A stretch of 18,771 nucleotides of DNA from JADHUC01 sp964617665 (GTDB taxonomy: Bacteria > Planctomycetota > Planctomycetia > Pirellulales > Pirellulaceae). This document shows, one piece after another, positions 1 to 8,548 of this stretch. The position numbers and the translations under genes are program-made. The notes under the pieces are model-generated. The model was not told where the DNA came from. It saw nothing but the letters and a program-made list of their open reading frames with translations, and searched no databases. The stretch spans positions 1 through 18,771 of the forward strand of contig CAZUAH010000260.1 in NCBI GenBank assembly GCA_964617665.1, given 5' to 3'. Numbering within the stretch: position 1 is the first letter of the stretch; every line of letters begins with the position of its first letter.

Positions 1-30
1 CCTCCTTCAGCAAAGCGCGCGCCTCCCCCT

Positions 31-267
31 CTACCGTTCTGGTGTACGCTCACGGCCCAATTCCACCTGAAGAAAGTACTTGATCAAACACGACAAGATA
101 ACGGCCCAGAACAGCACGAAGCCGAATTTGGCCGCTTGGTGAGGCACATTGACCAATTCGCCGGCGCCGATCACCGAACCACTGACTACGATAGCCGGCC
201 CGATGGCCAACAACATCGGCCCGAATCTGGTTGGCGGGGATCTGAACTGAGTGTCGTTCGATGCCAT
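31..267 (-). pseudogene. Nramp-family divalent metal transporter, N-terminal fragment with broken frame
   Basis: The protein reads about 78 residues from an ATG at 267, then stops at a TAG at 31-33. A soluble head of about 15 residues is followed by a first membrane helix that begins near GPAIVVSGSVIGAGEL. A second segment, FGFVLFWAVILSCLIKYFLQ, follows. This order and the G-A-G-E motif fit the first helices of Nramp/SLC11 proton-coupled metal transporters, which normally exceed 400 residues with 10-11 helices. After the pair VELGR the frame gives only six more residues. The frame entered by a one-base shift near 44-50 stays open to the window edge. That suggests either a frameshift in a full-length gene or a decayed copy. 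A GAGAG lies about 7 bases upstream of the start. A longer in-frame extension to 486 overlaps the next gene and has no membrane-protein character, so I did not use it. Family assignment is fairly safe; gene integrity is not. Confidence 0.6.
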
Positions 268-349
268 GAGTGTTCTCTCACAGCCAGTCTTCAAATGCGT
301 GGCAGTGGTTTCCAGCCGCCATCGGATGAGCGAGGGATCGTCGCGCGAG

Positions 350-3300
350 CTACTCCAGCGCCGGGCCTTCGGTCTGATCGCCTCGTTGCTGGCGCTTTTG
401 GTCCTCGGGATCGAAGGTGCCGTAGAACAACGCGTTGTTGTCCATCCATGTGACCAGACGCTCCATCTCCTTCTCGTCCAGCACAACGTCTTCGTGGCCT
501 TCCTGCAGCAGGCCCATTAGTGTGCTGGCCCGAGCGCCAAACAAATTCGGTCGGCTCATCGGCTCATGGTTAGCTGCCGGCGGCGATTTCCATTCGGAAT
601 ATGGCACCAGCGGTGCCAGGGCGTTGTAGGACGCGGTAAAGGCACCGGCGGGAGCGGCGGTCAATACGACGCCTCCGTCGGCTTCCGAGCCGCTGTGGCA
701 TTCGACGCAATGTTTGTCGAGCAGCGGTTGAACCAGGATCGGGTAACTGAACGGTCTGGATCCTTCAGGGCCCGGCGTGATTGCCGAGGGCGGACGATTC
801 TTCGCTAATGCCGACGCGTTGATGGATACGGTGGTGCGAGTCTCGTGACACCCAACGCAAGACGTCTGCTCGCCGGGCTGCAGATAGGTAAGACTGCGCA
901 TTGTCTGGACGGCCATGCCCCGTTCGTCGAGAGCTTGGAACGACAGCGCGATTCCCGCAGGCGCGCGAAAATAGGCCGAACCATCCGCCTCGACGGGAAC
1001 CGTGCCCAGCACTTGTTTGCCCGGTGATGCGTTCGCCAGACCTACCTTCGGTGTGTTGGAATGTGGTGTCGTCTTGGGCAGCACTTGAATGACTCGGAGT
1101 TGTTTGATGGTGTCCCTCGTCTCCGTGGGGAGTTGCGGCCAGCTTTCGTAGACGTTTTGCAGGAAGAAAGTGCCCTCGCCGCCGTTGGTGTCTGCCAGGG
1201 CGGATGGAACGGCTGGTGCGCGTTCGCGAACTCGTAATGGCGTCGGCCAGAGGCTGCCGATGCTGACGTCCCGATAGATCAACTCCTTGTTGCCAAAACG
1301 ATCGACTAGGTAGATTCCAAACATATTCGCCGGGTTGGCGTGGGGCTCGCCGATCAACGCGTCGAAGCTGTAGGCAGCCAGGAAATAGTCTTTCGACAGT
1401 GGATACGGAGTTCGGTAGCAGTGTCCCGGCCAGCGACGTTCTTCGACAGGCACTTCCGGCGGAGTGGGAACGCCGACGGGCGCGTACCAGCGTTGTACGC
1501 GGAATTCACTTTCGGGGAAGAGCGCATCGGGGGTTAACCGAGTTATCGGTTCCAGGCCGTCGATGCCCTTGGTTACATCCAGCAGGATGATCGAACCGGC
1601 TGTCATGGCATGATGCGCAGCGGCCGTGGCCATCACCAGATTGGAGCCCGGCACGGGACGCGCTTCCCACACGCCCACGGGATTGAACGTGTTGTTGCCG
1701 TAGTAGGCGGCCACGTTCGTTCCATCCGGTCGCGCGGTCCACAGTTGCTGATAGTGGACGGCGTGCCGGTCCACGTAGTCCCAGCGCGTGTAGATGATGC
1801 GACCATCGTTCAGCACGGCTGGGTCCCATTCGTGTGTCTCGTGGAAAGAGATGACACGAGGATCCGAGCCGTCGCCGTTGGCCAGAGCCATTGTGTAGAC
1901 AGGGCACGGGCCTCGGCCACAACGATGAAAGCCGCCTCGTCGAGTGGACAGGAACAGCAGCTTTCCGTCAGGCAAATAACGCGGCGAGAAGTCGTCATAG
2001 GGCCCATCCGTAAGCTGTTGCACACCGGAACCGTCAGCCGAGGCTTCGAAGAGGTGGTAGTACCGTTCCTTGTCCGTTCGCCAGTCAGCGGCCGCCGAAT
2101 CGGCGGCGCAAAACGCAAACAACACGCGCTGCCCGCCCCAGGATACATCCAGATGCAGGTAGCTGCCGGTTGGCAGATCGTCGAGTTGACGGCATTGCAT
2201 CGACTCGCCTGGAGCGTCCAGCGCGAAGACGCCGCCGCCCGGGCGGGATATGCTCCCGTAGTATTGCGTTAGTTGATGACTGAAGGCACTGGGGACTCGT
2301 TTGACGAAAACCAGCGGCCCCAAGTCTGCCAGTGGGTTTCGGAAAACGATTTCCCTCCGCAACAAATGAACACGTCGCCACAAGTCCTCCCAACTCGATT
2401 CGCTAGTCGCGTCGGCGGCTACCAACGTCTGCCACTCGGCTCGCAGGCCTTCCCACTTTCGCACCAAATCGTCGATAGTCACGGACAATGTGGCGAAATC
2501 TTCGAGCAGCATATCGCCACGTTCGAACACAGCCTGGATGGCTTCGCTCCAGGTGCGCTGTTCGCGCGGCGTGCCAATTCCGTCGTGCATGCGCCAGTCC
2601 CATTCGATCAGCTCCTGCTGGATCGTAGCACGCGGATCGGGAAGAGTCCGCGGCGGATACTGTTCTGTCTCTCGTGAAAATCGCAAGGGTATGTCAAACG
2701 ATTGTTCGCCCCGAGTGCACCGCAACCGCCGCCAACGGACACCCACCTCGCCATTCACCCCACGTGTACTCAAGACGATTGCGGCTTTCTTGCCTTTTTC
2801 CACAGGCTTGGTCGCAAGCAAAACCGCATCGCCGTTTTGTATCGTGCGGCGGATTGGTTCCCCGCCGAACGAAAGCTCCACGTCGGCCTGCCCATTGCCG
2901 ATTACCGTTACCTCGGCACTTACCTCCAGTTGCTCCACGATGTTGTCGACGGGAATTACAAGTCGGACCTCCTCTTCACGATTGACGCTCGCGGTGAACA
3001 TCCTGGCCGTTTCCATTACCGCGACTTGAGGTCCGGATTCTTTGGCGATCATCGAAAAGCCGCATGCCGCAGCGCTGGCGGGCGGCGCGGGGTCGCCATC
3101 GAACGACACTTTCACCGGCTTGAAGAAGGGCATACGCGAATCTCGAACAAGGCGAGCTTCGGCCCAGTTAGCCATGTCGCAGCCAATGCCGTCTCCGCTG
3201 TCTTTGGCGATCAGGCGAAGCTCACTTGCGCCCGCCAGCGATACGTGGACCTCTTTGGGCGGATCGCTGTCGGACATGGGACCGCATTGGAACTCGATAC

Positions 3301-3709
3301 GGCCATCGACCGAGACCTGAAAGACGACGCTTCCCCGGCTGCCGCCTTGCCACTGGACGCCCACCAAGGTTCGCAGGGCCGTGTATTGACCACCCAAAGC
3401 CACGATAATCTCGCCGTTGGCATGGTGCCCCAAGCCCCTTTTGTATGTCGTTTCCCCAATACGCATCGGCGACCCCGGTCTACCGGTCGCTGCCGCAGCC
3501 GTATCCCAGCCAAAATCTCCCCATTGCTGCTCGTGCGTCACGGAAAAACCCGCGCCGGGGGCGCTGATATAATCCTCGCTTTGGGCTGGCAATTGATCGG
3601 CCAATGCCGCGAGGAGAATCAGAGGCAAAACAACGCAGGCGACGGTCGGTAGGACTCGATGCCCACAGGACCATTGAGAAGTCAAGGCTGACAGTATTTT
3701 GCTCGGCAT
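350..3709 (-). CDS. Secreted NPCBM / PD40 propeller / dihaem c-type protein, hydrazine-synthase-alpha-like
   Basis: 1119 residues. A signal peptide (hydrophobic about 20-38, cleavage near 43) sends it to the periplasm or outside. Residues about 45-190 match an NPCBM-type carbohydrate-binding fold, with GLGHHANGE at 93-100 where the family has GLGTHA. A linker and a helical stretch (about 360-455) follow. Residues about 515-740 form PD40/WD40-like blades, for example DGKLLFLSTRRGG (581-593). The region 740-950 resembles the middle domain of planctomycete proteins annotated as hydrazine synthase alpha-like. Two CxxCH haem sites lie near the C-terminus, at 951-955 and 1001-1005. Anammox function is not implied: these paralogues occur widely in non-anammox planctomycetes. 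The likely role is an envelope redox or sugar-binding protein. It lies 54 bp downstream of the GH109-like gene, probably in one operon. Only a distant GGAG precedes the ATG. Confidence 0.85.
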   Translation of the reverse strand: MPSKILSALTSQWSCGHRVLPTVACVVLPLILLAALADQLPAQSEDYISAPGAGFSVTHEQQWGDFGWDTAAAATGRPGSPMRIGETTYKRGLGHHANGEIIVALGGQYTALRTLVGVQWQGGSRGSVVFQVSVDGRIEFQCGPMSDSDPPKEVHVSLAGASELRLIAKDSGDGIGCDMANWAEARLVRDSRMPFFKPVKVSFDGDPAPPASAAACGFSMIAKESGPQVAVMETARMFTASVNREEEVRLVIPVDNIVEQLEVSAEVTVIGNGQADVELSFGGEPIRRTIQNGDAVLLATKPVEKGKKAAIVLSTRGVNGEVGVRWRRLRCTRGEQSFDIPLRFSRETEQYPPRTLPDPRATIQQELIEWDWRMHDGIGTPREQRTWSEAIQAVFERGDMLLEDFATLSVTIDDLVRKWEGLRAEWQTLVAADATSESSWEDLWRRVHLLRREIVFRNPLADLGPLVFVKRVPSAFSHQLTQYYGSISRPGGGVFALDAPGESMQCRQLDDLPTGSYLHLDVSWGGQRVLFAFCAADSAAADWRTDKERYYHLFEASADGSGVQQLTDGPYDDFSPRYLPDGKLLFLSTRRGGFHRCGRGPCPVYTMALANGDGSDPRVISFHETHEWDPAVLNDGRIIYTRWDYVDRHAVHYQQLWTARPDGTNVAAYYGNNTFNPVGVWEARPVPGSNLVMATAAAHHAMTAGSIILLDVTKGIDGLEPITRLTPDALFPESEFRVQRWYAPVGVPTPPEVPVEERRWPGHCYRTPYPLSKDYFLAAYSFDALIGEPHANPANMFGIYLVDRFGNKELIYRDVSIGSLWPTPLRVRERAPAVPSALADTNGGEGTFFLQNVYESWPQLPTETRDTIKQLRVIQVLPKTTPHSNTPKVGLANASPGKQVLGTVPVEADGSAYFRAPAGIALSFQALDERGMAVQTMRSLTYLQPGEQTSCVGCHETRTTVSINASALAKNRPPSAITPGPEGSRPFSYPILVQPLLDKHCVECHSGSEADGGVVLTAAPAGAFTASYNALAPLVPYSEWKSPPAANHEPMSRPNLFGARASTLMGLLQEGHEDVVLDEKEMERLVTWMDNNALFYGTFDPEDQKRQQRGDQTEGPALE

Positions 3710-3763
3710 GGCGTCATTCAGCTCCGTAACATGTTTCGTGTGAGCGCCGTTTGGTGGTTTTCA

Positions 3764-5032
3764 TCACGCGCCGATGATACCGGTCGGCTCGGTCGTCTTC
3801 CAGCGACCACGCGTGAAATCGGGGAAATCCATTGGACCACTCCTGTTGGCCACTGATTTTTCGCTCAGCTCTGTGATGCAACTCCACGTGGCGGCGTCGT
3901 AGACATCCATGTCCGGAGGCGTACCGGTCCGCAGCGCGTTGATCAGACGGTGCATCACCAGCCAGTCGCCACCCCCGTGGCCACCGCGTTTCATAGCTGT
4001 CTCGCCGTGTGCTTTCCACAATGGATGCTCGAACTCCTTGTAGTAAGCCTCCATCGACTCCCAGGCATTGTGTTTCGGGCTGCGTCCCTCGATGTAGATC
4101 TTGTCCGTCGTGGCCATGCATATGCCTCGCGTACCCTGCACGCGATAAATCAGATCGTAAGGCCGGGGCAGTTTCGTGTCGTAGTACAGCGTAATCGTTT
4201 GCCCGCGCGCGGTTCGGATGAGGCTGGTGTTGATGTCGGCACTGCGGTTGCCCTCGGTGCCGTCGGCGCTCATTGACACGAGATAGTCGAACCGGTTGCC
4301 GCGGTTGATATCCATCCATTGGGCCACCGGTCCTATGGGATGAGTTGGATAGCTGTTGGCCGTGCGGACCGTGCCCTCAGCGGCGCGTTTTGTCGCAGCC
4401 CGGCTCGCCCGACCTACGTAGTGCTGGTAGCCCGCCTCGCAATGGCGAAGCTCTCCCAGCAAGCCTTTTCGCACCATGCTGTAAACCAGCATGGCCTCTC
4501 GAAAGTAGCAGCAGTTTTCCAGCATCACGCAGTACTTCTGGGTCTTCTCTGCGGTCTCGACCAACTTCCAGCAGCCCTCGATTGTCTCCGCTGCCGGGAC
4601 TTCAGTGGCCGCATGTTTGCCAGTTGTCATGGCCGCGACCGAGATTGGCACGTGCCATTTCCAGGGCCGGGTGGCGTTGATCACCAAATCCAGTTCCTCG
4701 GTATCGCATAGCCTTTTGAAGTCCGTCTCGCCGCGTGAGTATCCAGTCGGCTTGGGCTTGTTGGCCGCAATCACCATGTCCTGAGCCCTGGCTACGCGTT
4801 CCGGAATGATGTCGCAAACCGCCTTCACTTCGACTCCTTCCAGTTCCAACAGGAACCTTAGAAGCAACGATCCACGGCTGCCGACGCCTACAAAACCAAT
4901 GCGCACATTGTCTATCGGCCGCGCCTTCACGTCCGAGGCATCCGCCGCGAAGCATTCCTGCCCCATCGCCCACAGCGCTCCCGTGGCCGCCCCAATCTTC
5001 AAGAGACTCCTGCGATCGAACTGTTCGCTCAT
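3764..5032 (-). CDS. GH109-type NAD-dependent glycosidase-like protein (Gfo/Idh/MocA fold), Tat-exported
   Basis: 422 residues. The N-terminus is a twin-arginine signal (RRSLLK at 7-12, then a hydrophobic run, AxA near 28-30), so the folded protein with its cofactor is exported. The Rossmann nucleotide motif GFVGVGSRG is at 46-54. TEVP at 143-146 replaces the EKP of ordinary Gfo/Idh dehydrogenases. Hallmarks of GH109 follow: MLENCCY (170-176), YPTHPIGPVAQWM (228-240) with INRGNRFDYLVSMS behind it, and GGHGGGDWLV (350-359). Characterised GH109 enzymes are alpha-N-acetylgalactosaminidases that use bound NAD in a redox-assisted retaining mechanism. Substrate here is inferred from family only. 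The start is preceded by GGAAGG/AGGA. The gene lies 31 bp after the ceramidase-like gene and 54 bp before the dihaem gene, which supports cotranscription. No disruption is seen. Confidence 0.9.
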   Translation of the reverse strand: MSEQFDRRSLLKIGAATGALWAMGQECFAADASDVKARPIDNVRIGFVGVGSRGSLLLRFLLELEGVEVKAVCDIIPERVARAQDMVIAANKPKPTGYSRGETDFKRLCDTEELDLVINATRPWKWHVPISVAAMTTGKHAATEVPAAETIEGCWKLVETAEKTQKYCVMLENCCYFREAMLVYSMVRKGLLGELRHCEAGYQHYVGRASRAATKRAAEGTVRTANSYPTHPIGPVAQWMDINRGNRFDYLVSMSADGTEGNRSADINTSLIRTARGQTITLYYDTKLPRPYDLIYRVQGTRGICMATTDKIYIEGRSPKHNAWESMEAYYKEFEHPLWKAHGETAMKRGGHGGGDWLVMHRLINALRTGTPPDMDVYDAATWSCITELSEKSVANRSGPMDFPDFTRGRWKTTEPTGIIGA

Positions 5033-5064
5033 ATGTCCTACCTTCCGCTAAGTCGTATGGCTAT

Positions 5065-6726
5065 TCAATTCGCTGCCCAGAGTGAGTCTAGCAATTGCAG
5101 GGTTCGTTCGACCAACTCGCGACCGCCTTCCGGGCCAATTTCCGTGCTTTCGGGGATCGCCCCGTAGGCACCTCCGGCCACCGACCGTTCGGTCGGTACG
5201 TAGCTGCCTCCGCCAGCAAGCTGAACGACAAACGTTTGAACGGCCTTGCTTCGGGACTTCATCTGCATGCCGAAATCCAGGTACAACTCGAATGGATTGG
5301 TGGCGATCGCCATGTCGCCAATCCGGATCACGTGGACTTCGAAGGGTACAGTAGGCTGCGTCTTCTGCAGTTCGAATCGGTCCAAGACTCGTGACGCCCG
5401 CGACATCCTCCAATAGACTGCGGTGATATCGTTGAACCAGCCCCGTTTCTGCTTCAGCTCGGGTTGCTCTTCGATTTTGCGACGCAGCGTGCGGTATTCT
5501 CCTCGCAGCCGCTCGAACGCCTCCTCGACCGTTTCGAGTTGGGGACGATGATGCGTCTTCCTGGGTGTCTTGATATCCTCTTCGCTCAGACGCCGACGGC
5601 TTAGTTCAACCAACTCCCTGCGGTGAGCGAAAGTCGGGCTCCAGTTGACTGCCTTGTCCATCACCGGGAGGACGGACGTTACGGCATCGGCGATTCGTAC
5701 GGCGATCTGCTCGCGACGGCTTCGTCCGGTGAGGCGCTCCATTCGCGCTTCGGCCTTCTTTCCTACGAGCACAACGGGCGACTGGTCGCCGGCGGCGGAA
5801 CACTGCGGGAAGACGAACAGCCCTTCTCCCAGCCGTTTGCGAAGCTCGACGCGAGTTTCGTGCCAGAAATCGGCAGTTATTTTGGAGCCTCCGCTTGCCT
5901 GGGATGGCACGGCTACGTTGATCAATACGCCGGTCAGCTGGCGATCAGCATTCCAGGTATACAGTAAGTCGACCGAGTGATCTTCGAAGCCTTCAATATG
6001 GCTGAAGTCCGACTGGTCGGTCTTGCCGTACATTCGCGAATTGCCGCCCGTGTAGGCCGTCAGACGATTGTGGCCCACCACAGCATGCCCCAAACCGAAA
6101 CTCACGCCGCCGGGCTTCCGGTTCGTCCACGCCTGTTCGACGGCCTTGGCGATCTGATCGCTGGCGAACTCCACGTAGTCCAACGGCGACATCGCCCCTA
6201 GGTCGATACCCCAACGCGACCAGGCAAGCGGCATCTCCAAACCAAACTCAGCAAGCTTCTTGGCTAGATCAGGTTTCGTGCGAGTCTCCGGACCGCAATG
6301 AGTATGCGTTGCATTCAGGACCACGGTGTTGGCGTCGATCGCCGGCAGCGACTGTTTCACCTTGGTCCGCACCCGGTCCCGCAATTCGTCGCTGATAGAG
6401 ATCACGTCGCAAGAAACCATGATCACCATACCGGCTTGGTCGCCGTTCTGGCCAGATTCGATGACGAGGACCGTCGCAGTGATCGGATCCAAGACGCCTT
6501 CGGAAACCCGCGCTCGTGAAAAGCCGGTAAGGACAACGGGCTCGTCGGGCGTCAAGTCGGCCGATGCCCATCCAATGCGGAGCGGTCCGGCTGGTTCACC
6601 GTCGTCTCCAGCAAACGCCATTTGCGATGTCGGCCCCACCGCCAGCAGCAAAACAAGAGCAGGCACCAAGCCTCCGAACAATCCGAATGAGTTTCGATAC
6701 ATCGTTGTCATCTCTCTGCATCTCAT
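5065..6726 (-). CDS. Neutral/alkaline ceramidase-like secreted hydrolase
   Basis: 553 residues from the ATG at 6726, chosen because GGAGG sits 6 bases upstream. An in-frame extension to 6813 adds 29 residues without a signal-peptide character. The signal peptide has a hydrophobic core LVPALVLLLAVG and AFA cleavage near residue 39. The mature protein begins LRIGWASADLTPDEPVVLTGF, the usual opening of neutral/alkaline non-lysosomal ceramidase N-terminal domains (Pfam PF04734 family). NATHTHCGP at 138-146 carries the zinc-type His pair. GHNR follows at 218-221, and FPQCSAAGDQSP (306-317) resembles the family's N/Q-G-x-x-G/A-D active-site strand. YVPTERSVAGGAYGA near the C-terminus matches the family's end. 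Neutral ceramidases hydrolyse the N-acyl bond of ceramide. Many planctomycete homologues are uncharacterised and may act on other amides. The C-terminal Ig-like domain of full ceramidases (usually 650-700 aa) is absent. The gene is first of a tight three-gene run. Confidence 0.85.
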   Translation of the reverse strand: MRCREMTTMYRNSFGLFGGLVPALVLLLAVGPTSQMAFAGDDGEPAGPLRIGWASADLTPDEPVVLTGFSRARVSEGVLDPITATVLVIESGQNGDQAGMVIMVSCDVISISDELRDRVRTKVKQSLPAIDANTVVLNATHTHCGPETRTKPDLAKKLAEFGLEMPLAWSRWGIDLGAMSPLDYVEFASDQIAKAVEQAWTNRKPGGVSFGLGHAVVGHNRLTAYTGGNSRMYGKTDQSDFSHIEGFEDHSVDLLYTWNADRQLTGVLINVAVPSQASGGSKITADFWHETRVELRKRLGEGLFVFPQCSAAGDQSPVVLVGKKAEARMERLTGRSRREQIAVRIADAVTSVLPVMDKAVNWSPTFAHRRELVELSRRRLSEEDIKTPRKTHHRPQLETVEEAFERLRGEYRTLRRKIEEQPELKQKRGWFNDITAVYWRMSRASRVLDRFELQKTQPTVPFEVHVIRIGDMAIATNPFELYLDFGMQMKSRSKAVQTFVVQLAGGGSYVPTERSVAGGAYGAIPESTEIGPEGGRELVERTLQLLDSLWAAN

Positions 6727-6732
6727 GTCGAT

Positions 6733-6737
6733 CCTCC
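6733..6737 (-). promoter_or_regulatory. Ribosome binding site GGAGG for the ceramidase-like gene
   Basis: On the minus strand GGAGG lies 6 bases before the ATG at 6726. The in-frame ATGs at 6711 and 6702 have only GAGAG or nothing suitable, and the one at 6813 has none. This decides the start and places a normal signal peptide at the N-terminus. Confidence 0.7.
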
Positions 6738-6936
6738 AGCAGAAGTCTCCCGAACGATTTGCCCGACCAGCCCGAACGATACGAGTGTAGCGGCTCCCTG
6801 AGGCACAATCCATGTTCTTTGTACTCTGTCGCGATTTAGTTGGACATTCAGAGCAGGCTGCCTATTTGGTGTCGACCGATGAAGAAGCATGCCTTGCTTA
6901 TCCTGCCTGCTGAAGCTGGCGTTCTTCAGAATTGCC

Positions 6937-8304
6937 TCAAACGTCTTGGGGCACGACGAACGGCGCGCGATATGACTTTCGCAGGTAGCGATTGGCTTCT
7001 TCGTCGTTCTTAATAGTCTCCGATTCAGGGTCAAAATCGATTGTCCGGCCCGTCAGATACGAGATATTGCCAAGTAGTGGCATTGTGCAGGCCATGTGAC
7101 CTTCGAGGATGTCGGCATTCAGGTCCTTGTTGTTCCGACTGCGGCACGCCTTCAACCAGTTGGGATGGTGGACGTAATCCATGACGTGCCATCGCTGGGC
7201 CGTATTCGGCATGGTGGCGTGCGGACCAAGCTCCCGGTTCGGTCCCAGGAACGTGTAGTAGCTTGTGTAGTCGGGGAAGATCATGTATCCCTTCGTGCCC
7301 AATAGAAACGCGCCTACGCACGCGTCCGGATTGCCGTGGAAGCGGTACGGGTCGCGGAAGCCCGCTTCGGCTGGTGTCCACCAATTGCGATGCTCGACCG
7401 TGATCATCCGCCCGTCGTCGAACTGGCAGGCGAACGTCTGGTTGTCGGGCCACTCGCGATCGTCTTCGTGCACTTCGCGCATTCCCATCGACTGGACCTT
7501 GACTGGATGTTTGTCCAGTTGCATCGCCCAGCGGATGATATCCAGTTGGTGGACGGGCTGGTTGGCCATGTCGCCGTTGCAAAAATCCTTCAGCCAGTAC
7601 CAGCGGCGGTAGCGGAATTCGCTGTATTCCTGCTCCGGCGCGGCGCCAACGAACAGGTTCCAATCTAGTTCCGCCGGCGGTTTGGTCGGCTTGTGGCGTC
7701 CCAGACCGCCGTGGACCTTGTAGGATAGTGCCCGGGCCATGTAGATCCGGCCGATAACGCCTTCCTGGGCCTTCTTGACACCTTCGATGATATTGGGGCT
7801 GGAACGGCATTGCGTGCCGACCTGCACCATGCGTTTGTACTTCCGAGCTGCCTCGACCATCTTTCTGCATTCCTGAACGGTGTGGGCCAGAGGTTTCTCG
7901 ACAAAGACGTCCTTGCCCGCCTGACAGGCCCAAATTGCCGCCAACGCGTGCCAGTGATCGGGCGTGCCGATGCTTACACCGTCTATCGATTTGTCATCCA
8001 TCACCTTCCGCAGGTCCTGGACCACATCCGGCCGCTTGCCGAATTCGCTCTCGATGCGTTTGGCCGCCGTTTCGGCTGTCCTTAGGTCGCAGTCGCAAAC
8101 GGACGCGATCTCGACATTCTCGCCATTTTTGCCCATGCGCGCCAGACTCAAGGCGTGAGCCAAGCCGCGGCGCATCCCGATCACCGACACGCGAAACCGG
8201 TCGTTGGGGCTCTGTGTCGAACGGGCAACGGCGGGAAGCGTCACCGTCGATGCCGCAGTCAACGCTGCGGAAGATCTCAGAAACTGTCTTCGGTTGCTCT
8301 TCAT
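6937..8304 (-). CDS. Tat-exported Gfo/Idh/MocA family oxidoreductase
   Basis: 455 residues. A twin-arginine signal (RRQFLRSSAAL, residues 5-15, AVA near 25-27) exports a folded NAD(P)-dependent protein. The Rossmann half ends with TPDHWHA (114-120) and the catalytic-type EKP at 136-138. The C-terminal half has GDMANQPVHQLDIIRWAM (244-261), typical of the planctomycete clade, in which the HQLD His and Asp line the sugar site. The usual GxGxxG is reduced to IGMRRG (42-47), an oddity seen directly. Family members oxidise or epimerise sugars or inositols; the substrate is not predictable here. GGGGAG lies about 9 bases upstream of the ATG. The gene stands 210 bp from the ceramidase-like gene and 244 bp from the heparinase-like gene, so it may be a separate transcript. 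It is not a close duplicate of the GH109-like neighbour, as motifs differ at EKP/EVP and in the C-terminal half. Confidence 0.92.
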   Translation of the reverse strand: MKSNRRQFLRSSAALTAASTVTLPAVARSTQSPNDRFRVSVIGMRRGLAHALSLARMGKNGENVEIASVCDCDLRTAETAAKRIESEFGKRPDVVQDLRKVMDDKSIDGVSIGTPDHWHALAAIWACQAGKDVFVEKPLAHTVQECRKMVEAARKYKRMVQVGTQCRSSPNIIEGVKKAQEGVIGRIYMARALSYKVHGGLGRHKPTKPPAELDWNLFVGAAPEQEYSEFRYRRWYWLKDFCNGDMANQPVHQLDIIRWAMQLDKHPVKVQSMGMREVHEDDREWPDNQTFACQFDDGRMITVEHRNWWTPAEAGFRDPYRFHGNPDACVGAFLLGTKGYMIFPDYTSYYTFLGPNRELGPHATMPNTAQRWHVMDYVHHPNWLKACRSRNNKDLNADILEGHMACTMPLLGNISYLTGRTIDFDPESETIKNDEEANRYLRKSYRAPFVVPQDV

Positions 8305-8548
8305 TGCGACGACTCCCCGATGAATGGTAGGCCAGTTGATTACCAGCGACAGAATACACTCCGCGAGTAGATGCTATGTCCGTCCATACGCGTCTAGTCT
8401 GCTATGGTAGGATATTTGCCGGGGCTTGCCCAACCCGTCCTTTGCCGACCAGACTCTGGCCCGCAATTGCGGAATACGGTCGCAGTGAGTGGCACGGCAC
8501 TAGCCGCCGGCCTTGCTGCAACAACCTTTCGACTCGATTCACCCAGGG

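Noticed and set aside
1610..2272. 220-residue plus-strand frame and similar long antisense frames at 9092-9826 and 10223-10972
   Set aside because: All are shadows opposite strongly supported coding sequence with no ribosome site or motif.
2702..3652. 316-residue plus-strand frame antisense to the dihaem protein gene
   Set aside because: It lies wholly inside a gene with clear domains, has no family motifs, and its Arg/His/Gly-rich make-up is typical of antisense frames in GC-rich DNA.
350..3709. Anammox hydrazine synthase subunit
   Set aside because: Only the alpha-like body is present, with an NPCBM domain and no beta/gamma subunits or other anammox genes nearby; such paralogues are common in non-anammox planctomycetes.
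6910..6929. CTGAAG/CTTCAG hairpin after the oxidoreductase stop as a terminator
   Set aside because: The stem is only 6 bp with an 8-base loop and no T-run follows on the minus strand.
8461..8472. 12-bp palindrome CCGCAATTGCGG between the heparinase-like and oxidoreductase genes
   Set aside because: Several palindromes of this length are expected by chance in a window this size, and nothing else marks it as an operator.
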